Program-made: the position numbers and the translations under genes | The notes under the pieces: generated by a model | Told to the model about the DNA's origin: nothing | Seen by the model: the letters and a program-made list of their open reading frames with translations, nothing else | Database searches by the model: none | Part shown: positions 10,723 to 21,540 of the stretch, in pieces | How the letters are laid out: each line of letters begins with the position of its first letter | How positions within the stretch are numbered: position 1 is the first letter of the stretch | Source of the DNA: Glandiceps talaboti | Lineage: Eukaryota; Hemichordata; Enteropneusta; Spengelidae | Direction of reading: 5' to 3' | Assembly: GCF_964340395.1 (NCBI RefSeq) | Contig: NC_135552.1 | Coordinates: forward strand, 5,001-69,000 | DNA: 64,000 nt

Positions 10723-11388
10723 ATGAAGTTATATATATATAAAAAATCTAGTGATATTACTATCAATTTTACAGAAACGCTGATTGGTTATAAACAGATA
10801 CGATTATTAGAGTGTAAACTATATAATTCCTGGCATAATATTACGAAAGAAAACAATGAAATTGCTTTTACCGTTAACCTTAAACGATCAGTTAAAAAAG
10901 TAGAACCGGGTAATTACAATGTAGAAACATTATCGCAAGCGATTGGTAGATCGCAATTAATTAATTTTAAGAGAATTGTAGCAACGGGAAAAACACAGAT
11001 GGTACTCGGTGATAATGTTAAAGTAAACTTTTCAAAGCCTAAGAATTTTGCGAGATTACTTGGTTTTGAAGAAAAAGAATATATTTCATCGGGTATTAGT
11101 CCAAATAAAGCAGATTTTCTTACTGTGACTGAATACGTAGTCCATTGCGATATTATAGATACACCTACTAATTACATCAATGGGAAAAGGTCTAATTATT
11201 TACAAATTTTAATGTTAGAGGACCAGGATGATATAGGAAAAGCTACCACTTATTCATTTCCCGATAATATTCCAGTACCCATCAATCAAATGTATATAAC
11301 TAATCTTCGAATTTGGATAACTGATCAAAATAATGAGCCAATAGATTTTAATGGTCAGCCAATTTCATTTCTACTCGAGCTAACTTAA
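10723..11388 (+). CDS. Putative minor capsid (penton-like) protein of the Polinton
   Basis: A 221-codon beta-rich protein, the only clear plus-strand gene of the element. The C-terminal 35 residues have the form INQMYITNLRIWITD followed by EPIDFNGQPISFLLEL. This matches my recollection of the end of jelly-roll proteins encoded near capsid genes in Polinton and adintovirus-like elements. The middle carries a GNYNVETLSQAI segment of the kind seen in the same proteins. I therefore suggest a single-jelly-roll vertex (penton) protein, by family resemblance rather than by any catalytic motif. Its stop at 11388 is two bases from the end of the convergent polymerase gene. Length is plausible and the frame is intact. 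Confidence 0.55.
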   Translation: MKLYIYKKSSDITINFTETLIGYKQIRLLECKLYNSWHNITKENNEIAFTVNLKRSVKKVEPGNYNVETLSQAIGRSQLINFKRIVATGKTQMVLGDNVKVNFSKPKNFARLLGFEEKEYISSGISPNKADFLTVTEYVVHCDIIDTPTNYINGKRSNYLQILMLEDQDDIGKATTYSFPDNIPVPINQMYITNLRIWITDQNNEPIDFNGQPISFLLELT

Positions 11389-11390
11389 AT

Positions 11391-14300
11391 TCATCTGGAA
11401 GATGAATCTGAAGATAAGGTAACGTGACCATACGCTAACGTGTTACGACGATCGAGAACATAGCGTTTATCATTGAAGCAACTCAAAGAAGTCTTATTGA
11501 TTGTATAACTACCGACCCGGTGATTTATCGATCGAATGGTGTTCATGGAATGTCTCTTTTGTAAATTTTCGAGAAGGACAGTCTTATATTCTTCGTGAGT
11601 AATATTCTTTTTAATAACTATCTTTTTAATACCTTTTGCTTTTCGGGTCGAGGAAGTTCCAACTGAAGTTTCCGTGAGATAAGAGTACATTTTACTTCGA
11701 AGTCCGATAAATTCGGTGATCGGTAAACCGGCGCATTCATGTTTCATTTTACCGATTACTTTTTTATTAAAACCAAAATAGTACGGACTCTCGGTCGAGT
11801 AATCGCTATTATCGAACAGGTCTTTATCTTCGTAGAAATCTTTATAGGGATCGACAGCGGTAATTTCATACATTAACGAGTCGGTATCCGTGAATAACAA
11901 CTTCGCCGACGAACCATATTTTTCTTTGATATAATTGTAATGAAAGTCGTACATCAAAGTTTTGGATAAATCGAGAATACTCATACCGACGTATAAAGGT
12001 TGATTCAGGGTTAATCTTTCCTTTTTATTTTCAACGGCTATCAATCCTTTAGTTATAATTTTTTGAGTAACGAACGTCGGTTTAGATACTAATTTTTTTA
12101 TTTGTTTTTCCGTCGTACATAATTTTATATTACGATGCTTACGTACATTCATCATTGTTCGTCCAAATACGGAGTTATTCATTAGTTTGAAGAAATCTTT
12201 TTCGAAGGCATTTCTCGCCTCCTTTCTTTTTTCCGTGTTAAATAAAATGTATCGCGACATCCACTTCGATTGATTAAACTCGATAGCTCTATGGATTTTA
12301 ACGAGTTTTAAACCCAACGATAAATATTGTCTCAAGTTTTGTGAGTGAAGTACGTAATTCCTTTTCGGTTTCAGAGTCGGAGTTAATTTCTCTATATCTC
12401 CGCTTTTTATATCGAATAAGTCGCGTATCTTTTTATTATGCGGAGATAACATATCTTCGGTAATACGTAGTCTCTCGGGAGCTAAAGGATAATCGTTGTG
12501 GAGATCATGCAACTCGTTAGGATATTCTAAATCAACTTCGAGAATTAATCCACGATCGCTTTCATCGGTATACTTATCTAAGTACTCGATTAAGCCTTCA
12601 TAGTCGAGCGAGGATATATCATCGCGATCGACCCATTTAAATCCATCCGTCGGTAAAGATCGCGTCATCGCCCAACCGTATAAATTATTCGCGTCTAAAT
12701 ACATGATGTACTTTGATTCTTTAGTAGAATCGTATTCTTTCATATATGGATTGTTCGCTTTCGCGTGACCGGCCGATATATACGAAATACCACCGCGAAG
12801 ACCTTTTTCTATAAAAAGATGCATATCTATATCCGTTAATAGTTCGAGATTAATTTTAGTCATTTTTAAGCAGGCGTCCCAAGATAATCCCGGAGCGCTG
12901 AAGTAATGACAAGGGTCGAGGTTATAGTATAGATTGCACGTCTTTCGGAAATTTTCAAATACGTCGGTTAATAAAAGTACATCGGTTTTAAGATACAGAT
13001 CATGATAATCACCCATGGTTCGCATATTAAAATGCTTCCATATATATCGCGCGTGTTCGTAATCTTCATCGGTAATACCGGTCTCATTCAAAATAGAATA
13101 AAACGTTTCCTTCGAGGGGAGACTAACGTCGTTAAATTTCTCGACGGAATCCATATAATCGTAAGGATATACGCCTTTTCTCGTTAATAATTTTAAACTC
13201 TTATTAGATGGGAATTCTTGTTCCGTGTATTTAAAATCGCTCGTGTTATTAACGAGTTTTTCTAACGAAGCATTCAAGAAATTTAAACTATCTATAAAAA
13301 CTAAATTATCACCGACCATTATAGCCATAAACTTTTCCATAGAATTTGGTATAATATCGATCTTTTCATTAAAATTTTCGAGGGTTTGTACGATGAAATG
13401 ACTGTCATATCCTTTTAAATTATGGAATATAACCGGTATTTTATCGGATACTCGGAATTTGAGATTACAAGATTGATGCGCCGAACCACGATATTTACCG
13501 GTAATATGACAATGGTCGCGGACTCGTACATCGGTTTCATTATATGGCGTTTCGCAAATATGACATCTAGTAGCTTCTCGGAAATAATTTTCATCGATCG
13601 TACTCATACGCAGGGGTTTGGTAAAATGTCGTTGTTTAATAACCTGACAATAATCAACTTCGGATAACATCATTTCCATGAATTTCTTGGTAGCATCCGG
13701 CCCTCTGTAAATAACGATATTTTTACTAAATCTATCATCGTAACAACAGACTAGTTTATAACCGAAACTACATACTACGTGCTTTTGATAATGTTGCGTA
13801 AATACCGTATTATTATTAATATTATTCACTTTTTCGGTTATAGATTCAAAATCCGCGTAAATAACGAATGGTGTATTTAATTGTTTATAGTAATTTCTAA
13901 ATGATAACCATTTATATTCTTCGGTCGGTAACCGTATAGCCTGCGTCTTGTTTATTTCGAAACAAACGGGACTATGTTTATTTAAAATCTCTACGGTCGA
14001 AAAATGCTGTAAACAATATCTACAAAAGTGTTTTATTCCATCATGATTCGTTATACCGTGCATGAATCGATTAAAGTCTTTGATCCAAACGTAATGTTTA
14101 TTTTCATCGTGGGTTTCCGTCAGTCCCTTCTGTATTAATAATAAATCTAAATGATCTTCGCAAATTCGTTTACTAACGTAAATTGGATACGCTTCTTTAT
14201 CTTTGTTATTATAACCAAATACCGAAAACGATATATTATTTTGTTTTTCGATTTTAGGTATTTGTTTTATAGTTACTGGAAATGTAATTCCGTTATAATC

Positions 14301-15160
14301 TAAATAGTCGATATATCGTTTGTATTTAGATGATCTATGTTTATCCTTTTCAACCGGGAATTTATACGCTAAATGACACCATCTAAAACACTCATTATCT
14401 CTATTTTTTATATTAATTAAACCCTTCATTGAGTTTTGTAGTTCTTTCGGCAATTTCATATATGAGTTACCTCGTAAAGGCTCGTATCTTACGATATTTA
14501 TATAAAAATTAAGTATTTTTTTTATTCGCCAACCGGAACCTTCGCGTAACCATTTAGCGATGCTTTCAATAATTTTTTCGAAATTTACGCTCATTTGTTC
14601 GTCTATTTGATCGGGGTTTATAATCGCTAATGGAATACTATTAAAATAACCATTATTAGTTATTTCTTTCATATTATTATCATTTTTAACGAATTTTATT
14701 TTCAAGGTTAATATCGCTTTTAATCCACCTTGATCTTTTAAATTTTGTTCTAATATTTGTTTTATTAAATATTTATTTTCAATTAATTGAGTATGAGGTT
14801 CTTTCGAAGTAATATCAATTTCGTACGACTTAACGTATCCTTTAAAAGCTCTATCGAGTTCACGGTATTTACTCGCGATTGGTGGTATTAAAACGCCACC
14901 GACGTGACGATAACCTTTATTAATTAAAGTTTTATACGTATCATTTCCCGGTCCGTGTATTTTAATCATGCGTTTAGTAATAGGATTAATAATATATTGT
15001 TCAGTTAATGGTTGTTGAAGACCGTTAGGTATAGACCAATCTAAGATATTCTCAGGCACCGACTGGAATGGTTGTAGATTACCATTCAGTATAAGTTGAT
15101 TATATACGCGTCCACCAACCGTTATCATTCGATTAGTTAGAGGGTTCATAATCTTCGTCA

Positions 15161-15161
<1 letters not shown>
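11391..15161 (-). CDS. Protein-primed family B DNA polymerase (pPolB)
   Basis: A 1256-codon replicative polymerase of the Polinton type, expected to copy the linear element from a terminal protein primer. Two related N-terminal segments (about 5-28 and 57-84) have an NPxTxRMI-x-GG/GP-x-Y pattern like viral 2-cysteine adaptor repeats but without the cysteines. A C2H2 zinc finger lies at about 380-400 (CRYCLQHF...HSPVC). Exo I is at 435-440 (D437, E439). An endonuclease VII-like cysteine/histidine segment lies at about 533-565 (CHIC then RDHCH then HQSC). Exo II is FHNLKGYDSHF (about 579-589) and Exo III is YLKTDVLLLTD (about 723-733). Polymerase motifs are A LDANNLYG (about 822-829), B KLMNNSVFG (992-1000), C FTDTDSL (about 1090-1096) and KxY in RSKMYSY (about 1155-1161). 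All catalytic residues are present, so the gene looks intact. The start at 15161 lies directly beside a LINE tail, so the native leader has been displaced. Confidence 0.95.
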
Positions 15162-15193
<32 letters not shown>

Positions 15194-15653
15194 ATAAATT
15201 TATATAGCGCCAAATATCCAAAGAAAACAATGTTCAGTGGCGCTTAGAGTTAGAAAGGAGATGAAAAAGCTCTCTGAAATATGTGGGTTTTCAAGCGTCT
15301 TTTGAAAATGTTAACATTGGGAGAGGTTTTAATGTCCAGGGGTAGAGAGTTCCAAAGTTCAGGAGCTGCTGAAGAGAAGGAGCGGCGACCATAGGAAACC
15401 AGATTCCATTTGGGTGTATGCAGAAGGCATTTATCCGATGAACGAAGAGTGCGTAATGAAGAACGAGGTGTAATTAAGTTCTTGAGATATTGTGGAGATA
15501 TTCCATTTAGGGCTTTATAAGTGAAGAGCAGAAGTTTGAAAACAATACGATGAGATACTGGAAGCCAATGAAGTTGTTTTAGAATAGGGGTTATGTGTTC
15601 GAATTTCCTGGTGCGCGTAATAATCCTAGCTGCCGTATTTTGGGCACGTTGTT
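15162..15653 (-). mobile_element. 5'-truncated LINE fragment, same family as 56352-56831
   Basis: Read on the minus strand this is the last ~135 codons of a CR1-type ORF2 followed by a short 3' UTR and a (GATA)n tail (seen as ATCT repeats at about 15163-15192). It begins at a LQRAQNTAARI-like segment and contains the LHWLP motif and the LWNSLPLDI segment, as in the copy near 56.35-56.83 kb. The tail ends one or two bases before the polymerase start codon. The 5' edge lies at about 15653, inside a copy of the polymerase N-terminal repeat. Confidence 0.85.
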
Positions 15654-15776
15654 AACCTCAGTAACATCAGTAACATCGGGTGAATTTTGTAAATCACCAT
15701 TTTGTAAAAGCTTATTGTATGCACGTCCACCAACTGTTATCATTCGCTTAGTGCGTGGGTTCAAAATCTTCGTCAT
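15654..15776 (-). pseudogene. Detached extra copy of the pPolB N-terminal repeat
   Basis: About 40 codons starting at an ATG at 15776 closely resemble the first codons of the polymerase gene at 15161: both begin MTKI, then NPxTxRMITVGGR, then YN-x-L-x-x-NG. The DNA is alike but clearly diverged, by my eye roughly three quarters identical. It is therefore an old repeat of the module rather than a fresh target-site duplication of the intervening LINE. The frame runs into antisense LINE sequence after about 40 codons, so it cannot make a full product. It may be an additional N-terminal module of the original polymerase gene cut off by the LINE, or the remnant of another gene with the same module. 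Confidence 0.65.
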
Positions 15777-16213
15777 ATTGTTCATATAATCAAAAGATTT
15801 TATAATATTCATATATAAATTTATTAGTTTAATTAATATTTTTAAAACTCGAGAAAACTCGCAGTTAGAAATACATTTAGAAAGACAAAAAAAATGAGCC
15901 AAAAAAATATGACTAAAGATTTTGAACTCACTAACTAAGCGAATGATATACGTATATAATATTATCTGTTTAATTGAACATTTCTGCGAGCTAATAAGCT
16001 TTTAATTTACTTAAAACGACTACGAGAAGTTAAGTCACCTTTTACCCAACTTTTGCGGGGAAGATTTATTTTAGTTCGTCGTATAAATTTTATTAAAATT
16101 TGTATATCTATAGATAGAGACTTTATTTTGGTTATATAATAGTTTGTGGTAAAAGTGCGCCGGCTTTCCAAAAAAATATTTGGTTGTAAAAATAGTGCGC
16201 TCGCTTTGTCCTT
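15777..16213. other. Non-coding stretch holding the probable right end of the Polinton
   Basis: AT-rich sequence without a convincing gene. Two similar GTGCGCC/GTGCGCT-containing segments at about 16155 and 16194 could be part of a terminal repeat. The partner end would lie left of 5.9 kb and is lost, so the terminus cannot be proven here. The THAP gene exon begins at 16214. Confidence 0.4.
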
Positions 16214-16590
16214 TTACATACTACTGACAGAGGAATCTGATTCAACTACCTTTTCAATAAAAAGGTCACGGAGTAATTTACTTTTATTAGAAAGTGTACT
16301 GGTCATAGACTCATTTTCCTTAATATATTTATCTATCTCAGCACATGTGATATCAGTTTGAGTTCCTGTACTTGTAACTGTACTGTTCCTGTTGTTATTA
16401 TTGTTATTATTGTCACTTGGTCCACATTTTCCAGCATTCCTATCATCATTACCACTTATTGATATAATTCTCACTTTGGCAGGTCTGTTATCCAATTCAT
16501 CATTTTTACAGAGAGTACTAGTATGTGTACAAATATAATCATGATGGTTGACAGGCTCTGTAACCTGGTGTTCAGCTACACATTCCAATC
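16214..16590 (-). CDS. THAP-domain gene, second visible coding exon
   Basis: On the minus strand a good acceptor (TTTTCCCCTTACAG) precedes base 16590. The exon then encodes about 125 residues: an acidic/polar stretch, a run of seven or so Asn, a TGTQTDIT segment and a short predicted helix. TGTQTD-type segments followed by a coiled stretch are common after the THAP domain in animal THAP genes, including those derived from transposases. The exon phase matches the donor at 17085, giving GLECVAEH across the junction. A stop follows at 16214; just there a GTAAAAG could instead act as a donor, so further exons may once have followed and been lost or displaced by the Polinton. Confidence 0.65.
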
Positions 16591-17084
16591 CTGTAAGGGG
16601 AAAATAAGGAAAGCAATGAGTTTGGAAATAATACTTTTCTCTACTTTTTAATATCTTGTACACCTTATGATTTATTCATGATCAGTTTACCAATTCATAC
16701 CTTGGGGTCCTTGTCATTATTTATGTTTTGTTTTGACCGTTTTTTTTTCGGGAGGAGGGGGATGAAAGCATCATAATATAACATTAAATTTCATATTGAA
16801 ATCCTTGACAATTTCTGAATTCACATTGCTAGGGAAATGTCTGGTGCAGTAATCATTATCAATATCAGAGTAAAATATGATAACAACAAGACTGTTTTAT
16901 CAAAAATGTTCAGCCACAGAATAGTATGACCTGGATACAATGCATGTCTGGCTATATTGTTACAAAGTACGTAATCAAGTTTAAAAACAGGTCACAATTT
17001 CATATAAATGTAGGATAGAAATACCACCACGAGAACTTTAGATTATTTAGCATATCATTCTCCTCATAAAATGGTGTTATTTAC
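16591..17084 (-). other. Intron of the THAP gene
   Basis: About 494 bases between donor GTAAAT (minus strand, starting at 17084) and the acceptor ending at 16591. AT-rich, with a poly-T/G-rich tract near 16740, and no convincing coding potential. Confidence 0.6.
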
Positions 17085-17212
17085 CTAGGTTTGTCTGTCG
17101 ATGTTGACCCCTTGTCACTCGTGGCTGGACTGTGTGGAGAGTTTCTACTTCAACTTCTACTCCAACATCAATATCATGATCAGCTGGGATCATGACTGGA
17201 TGTTGATAATCG
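17085..17212 (-). pseudogene. THAP gene exon 1, distal part beyond the insertion
   Basis: This 128-base piece continues the first THAP exon after removal of the 14.9-kb insertion. It begins with the target copy CGATTATCA (minus strand) and encodes an acidic Val/Glu-rich stretch followed by a basic Arg/Gln-rich stretch, with no stop. It ends at CTAG/GTAAAT, a reasonable splice donor. The frame is continuous with the THAP-domain part at 32118-32392 when one target copy is counted once. In the present arrangement it is separated from the THAP domain, so the gene is probably broken unless the insertion is excised. Confidence 0.75.
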
Positions 17213-20200
17213 ACTCAGCTGAACGTAGCAGCCACCTCGCCATCAGCCACCGATGGGGGCGCTGTTCACAGTAGCCTGAATAGCTCAAACCACAGACACT
17301 CGTGACCGTGCTCAAACTATACATAGCTTGTCCGTCAGCAAGGAAACAACGCATTTTAATTGCTGTAAGTAGTAGTGATACTAGATTACTACCTATGAAT
17401 ACTAAAATTTGACCCTATAAGAATAATTATTGTCTTTATTGAAATTATTAAACTTTTCATGTTCCACCATGTAACCTATAGGCATGTATAGAGATGGGGA
17501 GTCAGTGGATATTTCAATAAATATTTCTCAAAAAATATTGAGTGTGCACTCTAACCAACTAGTACACATTATTAGTATGCATCTCAGCTATAGCCCTGTA
17601 TAGATGGTTTGAAATAATTATTGTTATTGATACCCAGCAGACACAACTCTTTGTACTCAATATGGCCTTCTGGGTAATTTCTCAAAAAATATTGAGTGTG
17701 CACTCTAACCAACTAGTACACACTATCAGTATGCATCTCAGCTATAGCCCTGTATAGGTGGTTTGAAATAATTATTGTCATTGATACCCAGCAGACACGA
17801 CTTTGTATACTCATATGGCACTTCTGGGTAATTTCCAACCTAATACGAGGAGCTGTAATTGACAAACAATAGAGTGTGCACACATTTTAATTGCTGTAAG
17901 CAGTAGTCATACTAACTATGAATACTTAAATTTATCTCTGGAAGAATAAATTTTGTCTTTATTGAAATTATTAAACTTTTCAAGTCTACCATTTAATGTA
18001 TAAGCATATATAGGAATGGGGAATCAATGGATATTTGAATAATTATTACTCCAAAAATATTGAGTGTGCACTCTAACCAAGTAGTACACAATATTAGTAT
18101 GCATCTCAGCTATAGCCCTGTATAGGTGGTTTGAAATAATTATTGTCATTGATACCCAGCAGACACGATTCTTTGTACTCAATATGGCCTTCTGGGTAAT
18201 TTCCAACCTAATACGAGGAGCTGTAATTGACAAACAATAGAGTGTGCACACATTTTAATAGCTGTAAGTAGTAGTGATACTACCTATGAATACTTAAATT
18301 TATCCCTGGAAGAATAATTATTGCCTTTATTGAAATTATCAAACTGTTCATGTTCCACCATGTTACGTATAAGCATACAGAGGAATGGGGAATCAGTGTA
18401 TATTTGAATAATTATTTCTCCAAAAATATTGAGTGTGCACACTAACCAACTAGTACACACTATCAGTATGCATCTCAGCTATAGCCCTGTATAGGTGGTT
18501 TGAAATAATTATTGTCATTGATACCCAGCAGACACGACTTTATGAACTCAATATGGCCTTCTGGGTAATTTCCAATCAAATACTAACAGCTGTAATTGAC
18601 AAACAATAGAGTGTGCACACATTTTAATAGCTGTAAGTAGTAGTGAAACTACCTATGAATACTTAAATTTATCCCTGGAAGAATAATTATTGTCTTTATT
18701 GAAATTATAAAACTTTTCATGTTCCACCATGTAACCTAGGCATATTTCGAGATGGGGAGTCAGTGGATATATCAATAAATATTTCTACAAAAATATTGAG
18801 TGTGCACTCTAACCAACTAGTACACACTATCAGTATGCATCTCAGCTATAGCCCTGTATAGGTAGTTTGAAATAATTATTGTCATTCATACCCAGCAGAC
18901 ACGACTTTGTGTACTCAATATGGCCTCCTGGGTAATTTCCAATCTAATAATAACAGCTGTAATTGACAAACATTAGAGTGTGCACAGATTTTTATAGCTG
19001 TAAGTAGTAGTGATACTACCTATGAATACTTGAATTTATCCCTATAAGAATAATTATTGTCTTTATTGAAATTATAAAACTTTTCATGTTCCACCATGTA
19101 ACCTATAGGCATATTTCGAGATGGGGAGTCAGTGGATATATCAATAAATATTTCTCCAAAAATATTGAGTGTGCACTCTAACCAACTAGTACACACTATC
19201 AGTATGCATCTCAGCTATAGCCCTGTATAGGTGGTTTGAAATAATTATTGTCATTCATACCCTGGTCCCAGCAGACACGACTTTGTGTACTCAATATGGC
19301 CTCCTGGGTAATTTCCAATCTAATAATAACAGCTGTAATTGACAAACATTAGAGTGTGCACAGATTTTTATAGCTGTAAGTAGTAGTGATACTACCTACG
19401 AATACTTAAATTTATCCCTATAAGAATAATTATTGTCTTTATTGAAGTTATTAATCTTTTCATGTTCCACCATGTAACCTATAGGCATGTACAGAGATGG
19501 GGAGTCAGTGGATATTTCAATAAAAATATCTCCAAAAATATTGAGTGTGCACTCTAACCAACTAGTACACATTATCAGTATGCATCTCAGCTATAGCCCT
19601 GTATGGGTGGTTTGAAATAATTATTGTCATTGATACCCCGCAGACACGACTCTTTGTACTCAATATGGCCTTCTGGGTAATTTCCAATCTAATACGAGGA
19701 GCTGTAATTGACAAACAATAGAGTGTGCACACATTTTAATAGCTGTAAGTAGTAGTGAAACTACCTATGAATACTTAAATTTATCCCTGGAAGAATAATT
19801 ATTGTCTTTATTGAAATTGTCAAACTGTTCATGTTCCACCATGTAACGTATAAGCATACAGAGGAAAGGGGAATCAGTGGATATTTGAATAATTATTTCT
19901 CCAAAAATATTGAGTGTGCACTCTAACCAACTAGTACACATTATCAGTATGCATCTCAGCTATAGCCCTGTATGGGTGGTTTGAAATAATTATTGTCATT
20001 GATACCCCGCAGACACGACTCTTTGTACTCAATATGGCCTTCTGGGTAATTTCCAATCTAATACGAGGAGCTGTAATTGACAAACAATAGAGTGTGCACA
20101 CATTTTAATAGCTGTAAGTAGTAGTGATACTACCTATGAATACTTGAATTTATCCCTATAAGAATAATTATTGTATGTATTGAAATTATTAATCTTTTCA

Positions 20201-21540
20201 TATTCCACCATGTAACCTAATGTACATTTGTATAGGCACATATTGGGATGGGGAGTCAATAAATATTTCTCCAAAAATATTGAGTGTGCACTCTAACCAA
20301 CTAGTACACACTATCAGTATGCATCTCAGCTATAGCCCTGTATGGGTGGTTTGAAATAATTATTGTCATTGATACCCAGCAGACACGACTTTTTGAACTC
20401 AATATGGCCTTCTGGGTAATTTCCAATCTAATACTAACAGCTGTAATTGACAAACAATAGAGTGTGCACACATTTTTATAGCTGTAAGTAGTAGTGAAAC
20501 TACCTATGAATACTTAAATTTATCCCTGGAAGAATAATTATTGCCTTTATTGAAATTATCAAACTGTTCATGTTCCACCATGTAACGTATAAGCATATAG
20601 AGGAATGGGGAATCAGTGTATATTTGAATAATTATTTCTCCAAAAATATTGAGTGTGCACACTAACCAACTAGTACACACTATCAGTATGCATCTCAGCT
20701 ATAGCCCTGTATAGGTGGTTTGAAATAATTATTGTCATTGATACCCAGCAGACATGACTCTTTGTACTCAATATGGCCTTCTGGGTAATTTCCAATCAAA
20801 TACTATGAGCTGTAATTAACAAACAATAGAGTGTGCACACATTTTAATAGCTGTAAGTAGTAGTGAAACTACCTATGAATACTTAAATTTATCCCTATAA
20901 GAATAATTATTGTCTTTATTGAAATTATTAAACTTTTCATGTTCCACCATGTAACGTATAAGCCTACAGAGGAAAGGGGAATCAGTGGATATTTGAATAA
21001 TTATTTCCCCAAAAATATTGAGTGTGTGCATGCACTCTAACCAACTAGTAAACACTATCAGTATGCATCTCAGCTATAGCCCTGTATAGGTGGTTTGAAA
21101 TAATTATTGTCATTGATACCCAGCAGACACGACTCTTTGTACTCAATATGGCCTTCTGGGTAATTTCCAACCTAATACGAGGAGCTGTAATTGACAAACA
21201 ATAGAGTATGCACACATTTTTATAGCTGTAAGTAGTAGTGATACTACCTACGAATACTTGAATTTATCCCTATAAGAATAATTATTGTCTTTATTGAAAC
21301 TATTAAATCTTTTCATGTTTCACCATGTAACCTATAGGCATGTATAGAGATGGGGAGTCAGTGGATATTTCAATATTTCAATAAATATTTCTCAAGAAAT
21401 ATTGAGTGTGCACTCTAACCAACTAGTACATACTATCAGTATGCATGTCAGCTATAGCCCTGTATAGGTGGTTTCAAATAATTATTGTCATTGATACCCA
21501 GCAGACACGACTTTGTGTACTCATATGGCCTTCTGGGTAA
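17213..21540 (+). repeat. Left arm: ~11 tandem ~369-bp subrepeats
   Basis: After about 160 bases of unique terminus the arm repeats a unit marked by GAGTGTGCACTCTAACCAAC and CAGCTATAGCCCTGTAT. The marker occurs at about 17540, 17692, 18062, 18431, 18798, 19167, 19543, 19912, 20282, 20651, 21020 and 21404, so spacing is 367-370 bp except for one shortened (~152 bp) and two slightly longer units. Short frames here are not conserved between units and are not genes. Confidence 0.9.

Larger units (their letters stand above)
5907..16205. mobile_element. Truncated Polinton/Maverick element
   Basis: An AT-rich block of tightly packed genes, unlike its flanks. It holds a retroviral-type integrase with chromodomain and a protein-primed family B DNA polymerase, the pair that defines Polintons/Mavericks and related adintovirus-like elements. 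Six genes plus the polymerase are visible; all but one are on the minus strand. No FtsK/HerA-type packaging ATPase, no adenain-like protease and no complete double-jelly-roll capsid gene is seen. The left side is cut off by satellite DNA at about 5915, so those genes and one terminal repeat are probably lost. The right boundary is inferred to lie between about 15900 and 16213, because a THAP-gene exon ends at 16214. Most frames are intact, suggesting a fairly young copy. Confidence 0.85.

Noticed and set aside
15162-15778. The repeated ATATGACGAAGATT at both sides of the LINE as a target-site duplication
   Set aside because: Similarity continues for ~100 bases with about a quarter of positions changed, which fits an old repeat module of the polymerase N-terminus better than a fresh duplication.
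17540-21420. Regularly spaced repeats that could suggest a CRISPR array
   Set aside because: The repeat period is ~369 bp with the whole unit conserved and no unique spacers; the context is eukaryotic.
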